Shown: positions 24,193 through 32,864 of the stretch, one piece after another
How the letters are laid out: the number at the start of each line of letters is the position of its first letter
Position numbering within the stretch: position 1 is the stretch's first letter
DNA from: an uncultured Oscillospiraceae bacterium
GTDB lineage: Bacteria; Bacillota; Clostridia; Oscillospirales; Acutalibacteraceae
DNA: 36,815 nt
NCBI GenBank assembly: GCA_900546785.1
Contig: URED01000021.1
Location: forward strand, 1 to 36,815
Direction of reading: 5' to 3'
Position numbers and translations under genes: made by a program
The notes under the pieces: model-generated
The model's database searches: none
What the model saw: only the letters and a program-made list of their open reading frames with translations
Told to the model about the DNA's origin: nothing

Positions 24193-26494
24193 GAAAGAAA
24201 AGGATAAGTTCGTAGTGCCGAAAGCAGTACAGGATGTCATTCCCATCAAAGCCGTCTTTAAGGACGGCATTTTTGTTGTGGGCAACAATCTGTATTCAAA
24301 GACCTTTCGCTTTTCAGATATTAACTACAACATTGCCGGCAACGAGGAAAAGCAGGAACTGATGAAAGGCTATTGGGCAGTTATCAATTCTTTCGGCTCC
24401 GGCGTTACCGTTAAACTCACGATCAATAACCACAAGTTTGACAGAGCGGAGTTTGAGAGATCTATCTTGATCCCCTATAAATATGATAAACTCGACAAAT
24501 TTCGCGCCGAATACAACAAAATGCTGCTCGATAAAGCGGCGCTCTCGAACTGCATTGTGCAGGATAAGTATTTCACCGTCACAGTCAGCAAAAAGAATAT
24601 TGAGGACGCAAGAGCGTTTTTCAACCGTGTCGGCAATGATCTTTCCGCCCGTCTTTCAAGGATTGAGAGCAAATGCACACCGCTGAACGCTGAGGAAAAG
24701 CTCAGGATATTCCATAATTTCTACCGCAGCGGAGACGAGCAGAACTACAATCTTGATTTTGAACTGCTGCAAAAGCAGGGCTGCGATGTTAAGAACTACA
24801 TCTGCCCCGATTCAATGGACTTTCAGAGCGACTATATGAAGATCAACGACACCTTCTGCCGTGTGATCTTTCTGCGTAATTACGGCACCTTTGTCAGCGA
24901 TGACACGGTAGCAGAACTCACATCTATAAACAGAAACCTTATGCTTTCCATTGACTTTATCCCGATACCGACAGATGAGGCAACGAAAGAGGTTGATAAA
25001 GTGCTGCTCGGTATTCAGACGGATAAGGCAAACTACAACCGAAAACAGGTGCAAAACAACAACTTCGGCGCTACCAACTATGACCTTGAACAAAGGGAGG
25101 CAGAAATCCTCGAAGTCAAAAACGATATGCGAAACCGTGACCAAAGGCTTTACGAGACCTTAATCACAATGGTGATCACGGCTGACACCAAGCAGGAACT
25201 TGATAATTTGACGGATACGGTTTTCGCCAAAGTCTCGGACGGCAGCACGGCGCAATTCGGCGTTTTGCGCTACCAGCAGCTTGACGGGTTGAATACCGTA
25301 CTGCCGTTCGGCGTCAGAAAGATAGACTGTTTCCGAACGCTTACCACCGAATCCCTGGCGGCGTTTATGCCGTTCAATTCACAGGAAGTCAGACACGAGG
25401 GCGGCACTTACTACGGGCAGAACAGTATCAGCGGGAATATGATATTTGTAAACCGCAATAAGCTGCTCAACGGAAACTGCATTGTGCTTGGCGTATCCGG
25501 CGGCGGTAAATCTTTCTTTGTTAAAGAGGATTTTACCGCCGTTTTTCTTTCCGATGACAATGCGGATATTGTTATCATTGACCCGGAGCGTGAGTACAAT
25601 ATGCTTGTAAACGCTTTGGGCGGCGAAGTGATCAACATTTCCGCCAATTCAGAAAACCATATCAACGCTATGGATATGAACAAGGATTACGAAGATGACA
25701 AGAATCCGATTGCTACAAAGTCGGAATTCATTATGTCGCTTTGTGAGCAGCTGATCGGCGGCGCAGTCGGCCCAAAGGACAAGTCCATTATTGACCGCTG
25801 CTGCCGCAGCGTGTATGCCGAATATATCAAAAGCGGGTACAAGGGAGAACCGCCGACTTTAAAAGATTTCAGAGAAGAACTTTTACAACAGAAAGAGATC
25901 GAGGCACAGGAACTTGCGCTTGCCATTGAGCTGTTTACGGATGGTTCTTTAAACACTTTTGCGCAGCCCACCAATGTGGATATTCACAAGCGTCTGATCT
26001 GTTATGATATTCTTGACCTCGGCGAACAGCTTTTACCTGTCGGTATGCTTGTTGTTTTGGACAGCATACTGAATCGGATCACGGCGAACCGAGTTAAAGG
26101 CAGAACGACATATATCTTTATTGATGAGATCTATTTACTGTTTGCACAGAAATACACGGCGGATTTCCTTTACCGTGTATGGAAACGAGTCAGAAAGTAC
26201 GGCGCTTTTGCAACGGGTATCACGCAGAATGTGGGCGATATGCTGCAAAGCAATACGGCGAGAACGATGCTTGCAAACTCTGAATTTACCGTTATGCTCA
26301 ATCAAAACGGCAGTGACCGGCTTGATCTTGCCAAACTGCTGGATATTTCCGACAATCAAACCGAATTTTTTACGAATGTAGACGCAGGTCACGGACTGAT
26401 CAAGATCGGCGGGCACTTTATCCCGTTTGCAAACGAGTTCCCGAAGAACACGCAGCTTTACAAACTGATGACTACAAAACCAAACGATTTTTAG
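24167..26494 (+). CDS. VirB4/TraE-like conjugation ATPase
   Basis: The start is ATG 24167 with AAGAGAGG upstream; the frame from 24086 lies inside the PrgI gene. The product is 775 aa. The N-terminal domain is typical (VVPKAVQDVIPIKAVFKDGI, SIDFIPIPTDEATKEV). Walker A is GVSGGGKSFF near residue 441, and Walker B is TYIFIDEIYLLF near 647, followed by KYGAFATGITQNVGDML. It powers assembly of the channel and substrate passage. Size and motifs are complete. Confidence 0.93.
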   Translation: MKTLKLMRKKEKDKFVVPKAVQDVIPIKAVFKDGIFVVGNNLYSKTFRFSDINYNIAGNEEKQELMKGYWAVINSFGSGVTVKLTINNHKFDRAEFERSILIPYKYDKLDKFRAEYNKMLLDKAALSNCIVQDKYFTVTVSKKNIEDARAFFNRVGNDLSARLSRIESKCTPLNAEEKLRIFHNFYRSGDEQNYNLDFELLQKQGCDVKNYICPDSMDFQSDYMKINDTFCRVIFLRNYGTFVSDDTVAELTSINRNLMLSIDFIPIPTDEATKEVDKVLLGIQTDKANYNRKQVQNNNFGATNYDLEQREAEILEVKNDMRNRDQRLYETLITMVITADTKQELDNLTDTVFAKVSDGSTAQFGVLRYQQLDGLNTVLPFGVRKIDCFRTLTTESLAAFMPFNSQEVRHEGGTYYGQNSISGNMIFVNRNKLLNGNCIVLGVSGGGKSFFVKEDFTAVFLSDDNADIVIIDPEREYNMLVNALGGEVINISANSENHINAMDMNKDYEDDKNPIATKSEFIMSLCEQLIGGAVGPKDKSIIDRCCRSVYAEYIKSGYKGEPPTLKDFREELLQQKEIEAQELALAIELFTDGSLNTFAQPTNVDIHKRLICYDILDLGEQLLPVGMLVVLDSILNRITANRVKGRTTYIFIDEIYLLFAQKYTADFLYRVWKRVRKYGAFATGITQNVGDMLQSNTARTMLANSEFTVMLNQNGSDRLDLAKLLDISDNQTEFFTNVDAGHGLIKIGGHFIPFANEFPKNTQLYKLMTTKPNDF

Positions 26495-27372
26495 TTTATA
26501 AACTGCTGCTTTTCGTATGCTTCTGTTATTTTTTCTTTGAAATTATCAAGCTTTTCAGTTGGTGTTTCACCAAAGCCATCATAGTATGCGGGTCCGTTAG
26601 AATCTGCAACCAGGCCAGGTTCTCCTATATCTTTATAGATTTCCGAAAGCGAAGTGTCATTGTCTATAGCTTCTAACTCCATTTCTCTCATTGATACTGT
26701 TGTAGAATAAGTCAAATTAGAATTACAATCAACATAATAATTGGGGGTACAATGATATAATTCATTATGTTCCTCGCCTACAACATCCGAGTAATTTATG
26801 TTGACAAAATATTCTATTGAAACTTGAGTTACAATAAATTCGGAAGAAATGCTATCAGTATCAAGCTTGAATATTTCGGTAAAATCATTTATATATTTCT
26901 CACAAATGTCTGTAAAGTCAACATTACAAATTAATCCTTTTTTTGTGTTATATTCGCTAACGCTGTAATCAGCATATTTTATTGGCAAATAAATTGTTTT
27001 TGCCGTTTTAATATTATCTGTTAGTGGAATATCATTCGTACAGACCTCAAGATATGGAAGCACATCAACATCTATGTTTCCCGCAGGTTCACCTTCATTT
27101 GTGATTTCTAATCCTATGATTTTGTTTTTATCATCGTTGTAAAATATCTCTATATTAATTATAGGTTGTGAATTTATAGTTTCTAAATGAAATTGTTCAC
27201 ATGAAATGTATAATGAAACGATTGAGATTATTACTCCCGCAATAGCAATTATTAAAGATACAGTAGTTCTATTAGCTTATTTTGATTCTTTTAAAGTTTT
27301 CTCTTCTGTATCATTTTCATTATCAGATACTGTTTTTGTATTCTCTTTTTCAACTTTAAATTTATCTTTCGT
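26491..27372 (-). pseudogene. decayed single-pass membrane protein gene (inverted cargo)
   Basis: In the minus frame ending at TAA 26491-26493, coding continues upstream past GTG 27063 to 27372. A strong GAGGAGG (27386-27380) then stands seven bases before ACG (27372-27370) where ATG is expected. A single in-frame TAA lies at 27279-27277 after residue 31. Past it the frame reads TTVSLIIAIAGVIISIVSLY (membrane helix), then an extracytoplasmic beta-rich part with IGLEITNEGEPAGNIDVDV and NTKKGLICNVDFTDICEKY. The original protein had about 293 residues. The gene is inverted relative to its neighbours and shows two point lesions, so it is cargo in decay. Only the downstream 190-aa part from 27063 remains as an ORF with ordinary codons. 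No family is recognised. Confidence 0.65.
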
Positions 27373-27434
27373 AAGATAACCTCCTCATTTTTAATATAAC
27401 ATCACACAATTAAATAAATTTAAAAGGAGTTAAT

Positions 27435-28160
27435 ATGAAAAAAATAATATGTATGATTCTGCTATTGGCGCTGTCTGTTGTTTTTGCAGTCAGCGCCTAT
27501 TTGTATATATCCGAGTATTTGCAGGATAAAGAGCAGTTAGACGAACTCAAAAGCATTGCGCAGATCGTTGAAGATAGCAAACAAAATGCAGATAACAAGT
27601 ATGCTGAACTCTATGCGCAAAACAGCGACTTTATAGGATGGCTCAGAATTGACGGCACAGGTATTGATTATCCTGTTATGCAGTCAAAAGACGATCCGGA
27701 TTTCTACCTTAAACACAATTTCAGCAAAGAATATTCCCGTTTCGGTATTCCGTATATGCAGGAAAACTGCGGCTTGCCGTCAGACAATATCATTATTTAC
27801 GGTCACAACATCAAAAGCAAATCTATGTTCAACGAGCTTACCGAGTACAAGGACAAGGATTTCTATACCGCTCACAAGTACATCACCTTTGACACGCTTG
27901 ATGAGCATAGAACTTATGAAGTCATCGCAGCATTTAAGACCGTTGCTTATTCGGACAGCGGTTTTCAATACTATGCCTTTGTAAATACAAATACCGAGGA
28001 GAAATTTAATGCCTATGTTGAAAAATGCAAGGCACTGTCCTTTTACGACACAGGTGTTACTGCCGAATACGGTGATAAGCTGCTCACGCTTTCCACCTGC
28101 GAATATTCACAGAAAAACGGCAGACTTGCAGTCGTTGCCAAGTTGATCGAGGTGAGATAA
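27435..28160 (+). CDS. srtB: class B sortase
   Basis: 241 aa, ATG 27435 behind AAAAGGAGT. The N-terminal membrane anchor is IICMILLLALSVVFAVSAYL. The sortase core runs from YAQNSDFIGWLRIDGTGIDY with catalytic His124 (IIIYGHNI), Cys222 (TLSTCEYS) and Arg230 (NGRLAVVAKL). The spacing, and the long insert before the Cys strand, are those of class B. It covalently anchors surface proteins to peptidoglycan; the VaFE protein at the start of the window is a candidate client. Its stop overlaps the next start (TAATG). Confidence 0.9.
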   Translation: MKKIICMILLLALSVVFAVSAYLYISEYLQDKEQLDELKSIAQIVEDSKQNADNKYAELYAQNSDFIGWLRIDGTGIDYPVMQSKDDPDFYLKHNFSKEYSRFGIPYMQENCGLPSDNIIIYGHNIKSKSMFNELTEYKDKDFYTAHKYITFDTLDEHRTYEVIAAFKTVAYSDSGFQYYAFVNTNTEEKFNAYVEKCKALSFYDTGVTAEYGDKLLTLSTCEYSQKNGRLAVVAKLIEVR

Positions 28161-29863
28161 TGGCAGACATTAAGATCAAAGAGACCGCTAAAACGGTCAT
28201 AAAGACTGCCGATAATCTCGGTATCGTTACCGAAAAGATAAAAGACGCCGGAATCAAAACCAAGGAAAACATAAACAAGGCGGAGGAAAACAGATCGGAT
28301 TCACCCATGCAGTACGCTACGGACAAGGTACAGGAAAAGACAAAATCCGCAGCGGAGACCGCAGTTTATGAATTCAGCAAGCAAGGTAAGAACAGCGTAG
28401 TCAAAACAAAAGACAATATCAAAACCGCTAAACTGACTCTTGAAGAAGTACGGGAACGCCGAGCATCAAAGCAAAAGAGAAAAGAGCCTCAGCGCAATAC
28501 TTCTGTTCATACCGAAAACACCGTCAAAACAAATGACAATTTGCAGAAAAGCCGTTCAAAAAGCAATGCACCCAAAAAGGCAAACAACGCCATCAAAACA
28601 GGAAACCCACAATCTGTAAAAGCAACCGAAAGGACGGCGAAAACAACCGCTAGGGCAGGGCAAAAAGCGGCGCAAGTGAAAAGCATATCTGCCACTAAGA
28701 ATGCTGAACGGACACGAAAGGCTGCACAGCACATCAAAGCGTCTGCGCAAAAAGCAGGAAAAGCGGCTAAAGCCTTTGCAAAGGCTTTAGCTAAAGTAGT
28801 CAAGGGAACGATAGCAGCCGCCAAAAGTTTGGTGTCGGCTATTATTGCGGGCGGTTGGATCGCTGTCCTCGTTATCATACTGCTTTGCTTTGTCGGTGCC
28901 GTTTCAGGTTCCTTTTACGGCATATTCTTCTCTACCGAAACATCGGATACGGGTATGAATATTACAAGCGTTATACAGGAAATCAACGCCGAATATGACA
29001 GCAGAATAAACGAATTAAAATCTGCCGATACCTATGATAGCGTTGAGATCAACGGCAGCAAAGCAAATTGGAAAGATGTTCTCTCAGTTTATTCCGTTAA
29101 GGTATCAACTGATCCGAACAATCCGCAGGAAACTGCTACGATGGATGAAAACAAGAAAGCCATACTCACAGGCATCTTTTGGGATATGAACAGTATCAGC
29201 TCCAGCGTGGAAGCAAGAACAGAAACGCAGGAGGTTACCACAACCGATGAAACTGGAGAAGAAGTTACCACAAAGCAAGAGGTTTCCCTAAAAGTCCTAA
29301 CAATCACGATCACCGATAAAACAGCCGAGGATATGGCAACCGCATATGCCTTTGATGATATGCAGAGACAATACCTTACTGAGCTGATGAGCGACAGTAA
29401 CGATAAGTTATGGGCGTCCATTATCTACAATGTCGGCAGCAACACAAGCGGAATTGACATCGGTTCTCTGAATTTTGAAAATGAGACGGCAAACGATACG
29501 CAAAAGAAGATCGTTGCGGTAGCCACAAATTCCGAATATTACGGTATCTCTGCAAGCTCCGGTTACTGCCAAGCGTGGGTAGCTGATGTGTACCAGGCTG
29601 TCACAGGCTCAAGGGGACACGCTCATTGTGCTTTGTGCGCTGCGGAGCAATGGTCGGTTTCAAGTGACTGGAGCCAACTCCCTATAGGCGCTACAGTATA
29701 TGGATATGCCAGCAATCCTTACGGTCATGTTGGTATCTATATCGGCAATGGGCAGGTTGCGCATAACCTTTCCGGCGAGATTGTTATCCAATCTCTTGAC
29801 AGCTGGGTATCTCAATTTAAAGGTTTTGTCTGGGGTTGGGAGAATAGAAAAATTGCATATTGA
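28160..29863 (+). CDS. membrane-anchored cysteine peptidase / peptidoglycan hydrolase (CHAP or NlpC/P60-like)
   Basis: 567 aa, starting in the TAATG overlap with the sortase. Residues 1-225 are a Lys/Ala-rich, low-complexity cytoplasmic part with repeated KT/KA segments. A membrane helix follows (IIAGGWIAVLVIILLCFVGA, about 225-250), then an extracytoplasmic alpha/beta region. The hydrolase domain lies at about 460-560, with Cys in SGYCQAWVADVYQ near 470 and His in NPYGHVGIYIG near 522. Such proteins (VirB1-like) cut the wall locally to let the conjugation channel through. It is the last gene of the conserved operon. In related elements further small genes usually follow, so the element has been cut or interrupted here. 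Confidence 0.85.
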   Translation: MADIKIKETAKTVIKTADNLGIVTEKIKDAGIKTKENINKAEENRSDSPMQYATDKVQEKTKSAAETAVYEFSKQGKNSVVKTKDNIKTAKLTLEEVRERRASKQKRKEPQRNTSVHTENTVKTNDNLQKSRSKSNAPKKANNAIKTGNPQSVKATERTAKTTARAGQKAAQVKSISATKNAERTRKAAQHIKASAQKAGKAAKAFAKALAKVVKGTIAAAKSLVSAIIAGGWIAVLVIILLCFVGAVSGSFYGIFFSTETSDTGMNITSVIQEINAEYDSRINELKSADTYDSVEINGSKANWKDVLSVYSVKVSTDPNNPQETATMDENKKAILTGIFWDMNSISSSVEARTETQEVTTTDETGEEVTTKQEVSLKVLTITITDKTAEDMATAYAFDDMQRQYLTELMSDSNDKLWASIIYNVGSNTSGIDIGSLNFENETANDTQKKIVAVATNSEYYGISASSGYCQAWVADVYQAVTGSRGHAHCALCAAEQWSVSSDWSQLPIGATVYGYASNPYGHVGIYIGNGQVAHNLSGEIVIQSLDSWVSQFKGFVWGWENRKIAY

Positions 29864-29888
29864 TAACGACAATAATAGAAGGAATATT

Positions 29889-30881
29889 CTAATCAATAAC
29901 TATTTTAAAAGCAGAAACATTTAATTCTTCATATTCTTTTTTGATAAACGGCATATGAAATTCTTGTAAAGTAATTACTTTTGTTATTCCAATATGATAT
30001 GATGGAGCTCCAAAGTAGCTCAATAATTTACTAATACGCTCATCCGTATTAGGACGTTTATTTGTTCTTAATAGTATATAAGCTCCTTTGTCTTTCTTTT
30101 TCCAGTATTCTTCAGTCTTATATAAATCATCAATATTATCATAATCTGCGTGTCGTTTTAATTGTTCCATAGGAGAAGGATTTTTGTTTTTTTCTTTAGG
30201 GAAGGTTTTGTTTAAAAAATCTTCCCAGCATAATATGTAACTATAATAATCGAGTTTATCATGATCAAGATGCTGTGAAAAAGCAAGTGAAATATATGAT
30301 GGAGGATTATTAGGATTAATATAAAAATAGCTTTCCAATTTTTCTTCAATAAAATAATTATATTTTATTATGTTGAAATTATTTCTTTCTTTGTTTTCAA
30401 ATTTCTTTAAATATGAAAATGCGTTAAACATCGCTATATCCAAAAAAATATCAACAGCTGCAACAATTTCACTGTTTTCATCTGCTAAAATTTCGGCTTG
30501 CCCATTCCCGTTCATGTTGCCTAACTGAATTATTCTCTGCGGTGATAATTGTTTCATTAAAATAATATGTGATTCTTTTCCACTGACAAATTTGGGCTCA
30601 GACTGATAATCGTAATCATCTGGTTTAATTACAATTCTTAATTTGTCGGTTTCTCCGGAATTTTCAACCCGCCTAACATTTATATATGGTAAATTATATT
30701 GTGTTAACAAATTAATTTCTTGTATAGCTTTCCAAAGTTTTTCATTGATTTTAGATACGAATTGATTTTTTTCAACATCATTCATATCGTCAATTTCCAT
30801 AAGAATATATCTCTCTATTGTATTATGTGTAAAATTTCTCATGTACGCTGGTCTAATAATATTCCTGAATTTTTTTGACAT
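29889..30881 (-). CDS. uncharacterised protein paired with DUF2971 (candidate defence cargo)
   Basis: The start is ATG 30881 behind GAGGAGA; the longer frame to 30920 begins inside the upstream gene. The product is 330 aa, with no signal peptide or membrane helix. Notable segments are ILMEIDDMNDVEKNQFVSKI, RIVIKPDDYDYQSEPKFV and AEILADENSEIVAAVDIFLD, and a C-terminus rich in Lys/Glu/Tyr. I see no catalytic motif and recognise no family. It follows the DUF2971 gene by 11 bases on the same strand, so the two form an operon. Base composition is much more AT-rich than the ICE core, a sign of acquisition. Confidence 0.6.
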   Translation of the reverse strand: MSKKFRNIIRPAYMRNFTHNTIERYILMEIDDMNDVEKNQFVSKINEKLWKAIQEINLLTQYNLPYINVRRVENSGETDKLRIVIKPDDYDYQSEPKFVSGKESHIILMKQLSPQRIIQLGNMNGNGQAEILADENSEIVAAVDIFLDIAMFNAFSYLKKFENKERNNFNIIKYNYFIEEKLESYFYINPNNPPSYISLAFSQHLDHDKLDYYSYILCWEDFLNKTFPKEKNKNPSPMEQLKRHADYDNIDDLYKTEEYWKKKDKGAYILLRTNKRPNTDERISKLLSYFGAPSYHIGITKVITLQEFHMPFIKKEYEELNVSAFKIVID

Positions 30882-30892
30882 TTTTATCTCCT

Positions 30893-31738
30893 CTAATCGT
30901 AAATATTTTCTAAAGCACACCCGTTATATGAAAAATCTATTTTTTTAATTTCACATATGTCTCGGCAAAAATATTTAATTATTTTTTCATCAGTTGGTTT
31001 AATTTGTTCTCCGATTATGACTCCTACTAGTGAATCACTTATTTGCTTTATAACAAGATTTTCATCGCCATATGCAAGAATTCGAAATTCATTTTCATTA
31101 AGCCAATCGTCTAATTTAAAAAAATAATTATAATTCGTATACTCTTTATTTTTTTTCAAAAAATCAGCAAAATAAAATGATTTATTTATTTCACTATTAT
31201 TATTTATTAAAAATTGCAATGAATCTTCATAATTAAAATTAAAGGGAGTATATTGAGAAACATATTTTATATCTCCTTCACTTATAAGATTTCCACCTAA
31301 CTGCTTATGTGTGGCACTTAACAATACAGACTTATTAAAAACAAAACATACTCCATCATTATTATGTGCATATTGAGCCCACATTCTAGGCAGAGCAAAT
31401 CCTCTTCCAGAATAATCAGTTAATACTGTGATTTGATCTTTTGCAACTTTTTCTACGATTGTGTCTTTTGTAAAGCATATTAATTGAATAAAATTCTTAT
31501 TAATTTTGTTTATTTCATCAAAAATTCTTTTAACAGTTCCGTTCGATGATATGTTTTTTTTACTCATTTTAGGCTTTGCTTCTAAGGTATCATTCATTGA
31601 AGTGATTTTGGAAAGTCTCAAAGAGTCACTATCAAGAATTAATACTGCTTTGTCTATTGATGTAAAATGGTAAAGGTATTCATCAGGATGAAAATCTGGT
31701 TGATAAAGAGTAAACCAAGCTTTATGATCAAATTTTAT
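30893..31738 (-). CDS. DUF2971-family protein with eroded start codon
   Basis: The family-like N-terminus (YLYHFTSIDKAVLILDSDS, then RLSKITSMNDTLEAKP) extends upstream of the first ordinary start (TTG 31621). The open frame reaches 31741. AAAGGAG (31755-31749) stands ten bases before ATA 31738, where ATG is expected, so the start is either a rare ATA or a mutated ATG. Later DUF2971 hallmarks are MWAQYAHNNDGVCFVFNKS, then IKYVSQYTPF, NENEFRILAYGDE and LVGVIIGEQI. The full protein would be 281 aa. The DUF2971 family is widespread, often in cargo regions, and its activity is not established. It forms an operon with the gene at 29889. Confidence 0.65.
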   Translation of the reverse strand: MKFDHKAWFTLYQPDFHPDEYLYHFTSIDKAVLILDSDSLRLSKITSMNDTLEAKPKMSKKNISSNGTVKRIFDEINKINKNFIQLICFTKDTIVEKVAKDQITVLTDYSGRGFALPRMWAQYAHNNDGVCFVFNKSVLLSATHKQLGGNLISEGDIKYVSQYTPFNFNYEDSLQFLINNNSEINKSFYFADFLKKNKEYTNYNYFFKLDDWLNENEFRILAYGDENLVIKQISDSLVGVIIGEQIKPTDEKIIKYFCRDICEIKKIDFSYNGCALENIYD

Positions 31739-31756
31739 AATTATTATCTCCTTTCA

Positions 31757-32218
31757 ATTAATAAATTTATTATATAGGGTTAATGTACTTATAGATCCTA
31801 TACAATTGAGGCTAATAATACAAGAAATACAGAATGAAGATGAGACCATTACACCTTAAATAATAAATATCGACAAATTTCGCAATTACGGGTAATTGAA
31901 GCAGGAGCTAATGAAGGCTGTTGGTATATTGAAATCAAATTGCTTTTTTCGTACTAATTACAATAAAAATATTTGAAATCTCTATATGTTTTTAATTCAT
32001 AATTATCTTTCTACAACTATAGAATCTTTTTTTAATAAAGTCTTCATCAGCATAACTGTCATAGATTTAGTTTACGCTATTTCAAAAATCTGTGTATTTG
32101 TAATTTGTTTCAATGTACATTGTAAAATTAGCTCTGTCCATTTTAATTTTACTATTTTGTACCTGAATGCAAGTTCTGTTCCATAATGCAAGAACAGAAA
32201 ATTAACTATTAAATCCAA
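31757..32218. other. 460-nt AT-rich gap between two minus-strand operons
   Basis: No convincing gene is present. A plus-strand ORF at 31986-32186 is hydrophobic, lacks a ribosome site and is probably chance. At 31882-31898 there is a perfect palindrome CAATTACGGGTAATTG (16 bases, 31883-31898), possibly an operator. At 31845-31953 one plus frame reads like a worn gene remnant (RVIEAGANEGCWYIEIKL), with no start. An 8-bp inverted repeat TTCTGTTC/GAACAGAA (32174-32181, 32192-32199) lies just past the lipoprotein stop and could be a weak terminator, although no U-run follows. Confidence 0.4.
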
Positions 32219-32719
32219 CTAATACCACTTATTTATCCACCCGTCAGCATCAGTAGCGGACTGCGTCGTAGTATCACTTGGGTGATTCGTTGTAGGTTCA
32301 GTAGTGGTAGTGTTATTTTGTGTCGTATTTTCTGAAGTTGTACTTTCCTCTAAATCGGGGTCAAATACAACCTCATTATCATCTGAGGAACCACCACTGC
32401 TTGAATGACCATTTGCATTGCTGGATGTGTTTTGATTTGAAAACACCGTGGTTTCATTTATCGTAACAAATGTACCATTGCTTTTTGTTACAGCAGTTCC
32501 GTCAGCATTAGTCTCGATTTCGGCAAATACCTTTTCTCCGTTCTGTGCCGTAACAGTTTCTCCGTTTTCATCCGTTACAGTTTCATAGAAGTGAGTTACG
32601 CCTTCATTATCCGTAACAGCAGTAGTTGAAACATCTTCGCTACTGCTGTTTACGGAACAAGAAACGAAGAAACAACATAATATCACAAAGAAAAGTATAG
32701 TAATTCGTTTCTTTTTCAT
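32219..32719 (-). CDS. Thr/Ser-rich lipoprotein
   Basis: The start is ATG 32719 with AGAGG upstream; the longer frame to 32755 lies in the preceding peptide gene. The product is 166 aa. It has a lipoprotein signal: basic MKKKR, hydrophobic ITILFFVILCC, and lipobox FVSC with Cys21 as the lipid-anchored residue. Residues 32-95 have short repeats of the type VTDENGETVTAQNGEKV. The rest is a Thr/Ser/Asn-rich linker (TTTTEPTTNHPSDTTTQ) ending in a short aromatic tail (DGWINKWY). It would be an extended tether on the outer face. It is the last gene of the protease-peptide-lipoprotein operon, ten bases after the peptide. Confidence 0.75.
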   Translation of the reverse strand: MKKKRITILFFVILCCFFVSCSVNSSSEDVSTTAVTDNEGVTHFYETVTDENGETVTAQNGEKVFAEIETNADGTAVTKSNGTFVTINETTVFSNQNTSSNANGHSSSGGSSDDNEVVFDPDLEESTTSENTTQNNTTTTEPTTNHPSDTTTQSATDADGWINKWY

Positions 32720-32729
32720 TTTGTGCCTC

Positions 32730-32846
32730 TTATCCAAACGGAAATGGAGTATCATTATCGTCTGTCGGTCCGCTTGTTGTTATAACATCAACTGTTTTGA
32801 ATGCATTGATCTCCGCAAGCGGCTTTTCATAAAATTCTTTTTTCAT
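32730..32846 (-). CDS. 38-aa peptide with ITTSG motif
   Basis: The start is ATG 32846 with GGGGGTG upstream; the stop is TAA 32732-32730. The product begins MKKEFYEKPLAEINAF, then KTVDVITTSGPTDDNDTP and ends PFPFG. It has no signal peptide and no cysteine. The two parts, a basic/aromatic front and an acidic Pro-rich tail after ITTSG, are reminiscent of short unassigned peptides I recall in Clostridia, and of RiPP-like precursors, though no maturation enzyme is visible. It sits 18 bases after the protease stop and ten bases before the lipoprotein, so it is co-transcribed. It is a real ORF on spacing and ribosome site; its function is unknown. Confidence 0.6.
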   Translation of the reverse strand: MKKEFYEKPLAEINAFKTVDVITTSGPTDDNDTPFPFG

Positions 32847-32864
32847 CCTTTTCACCCCCTTGAA

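Noticed and set aside
26493..26504. Palindrome AGTTTATAAACT between VirB4 and the inverted gene as a terminator
   Set aside because: The stem is only six A/T-rich pairs with no T-run in the right place on either strand.
28556..28878. Minus-strand ORFs opposite the Lys/Ala-rich part of the hydrolase
   Set aside because: They mirror low-complexity codons on the other strand and carry no ribosome site.
31986..32186. Plus-strand 66-aa hydrophobic ORF in the AT-rich gap
   Set aside because: No Shine-Dalgarno, low-complexity AT-driven composition and no recognisable family.
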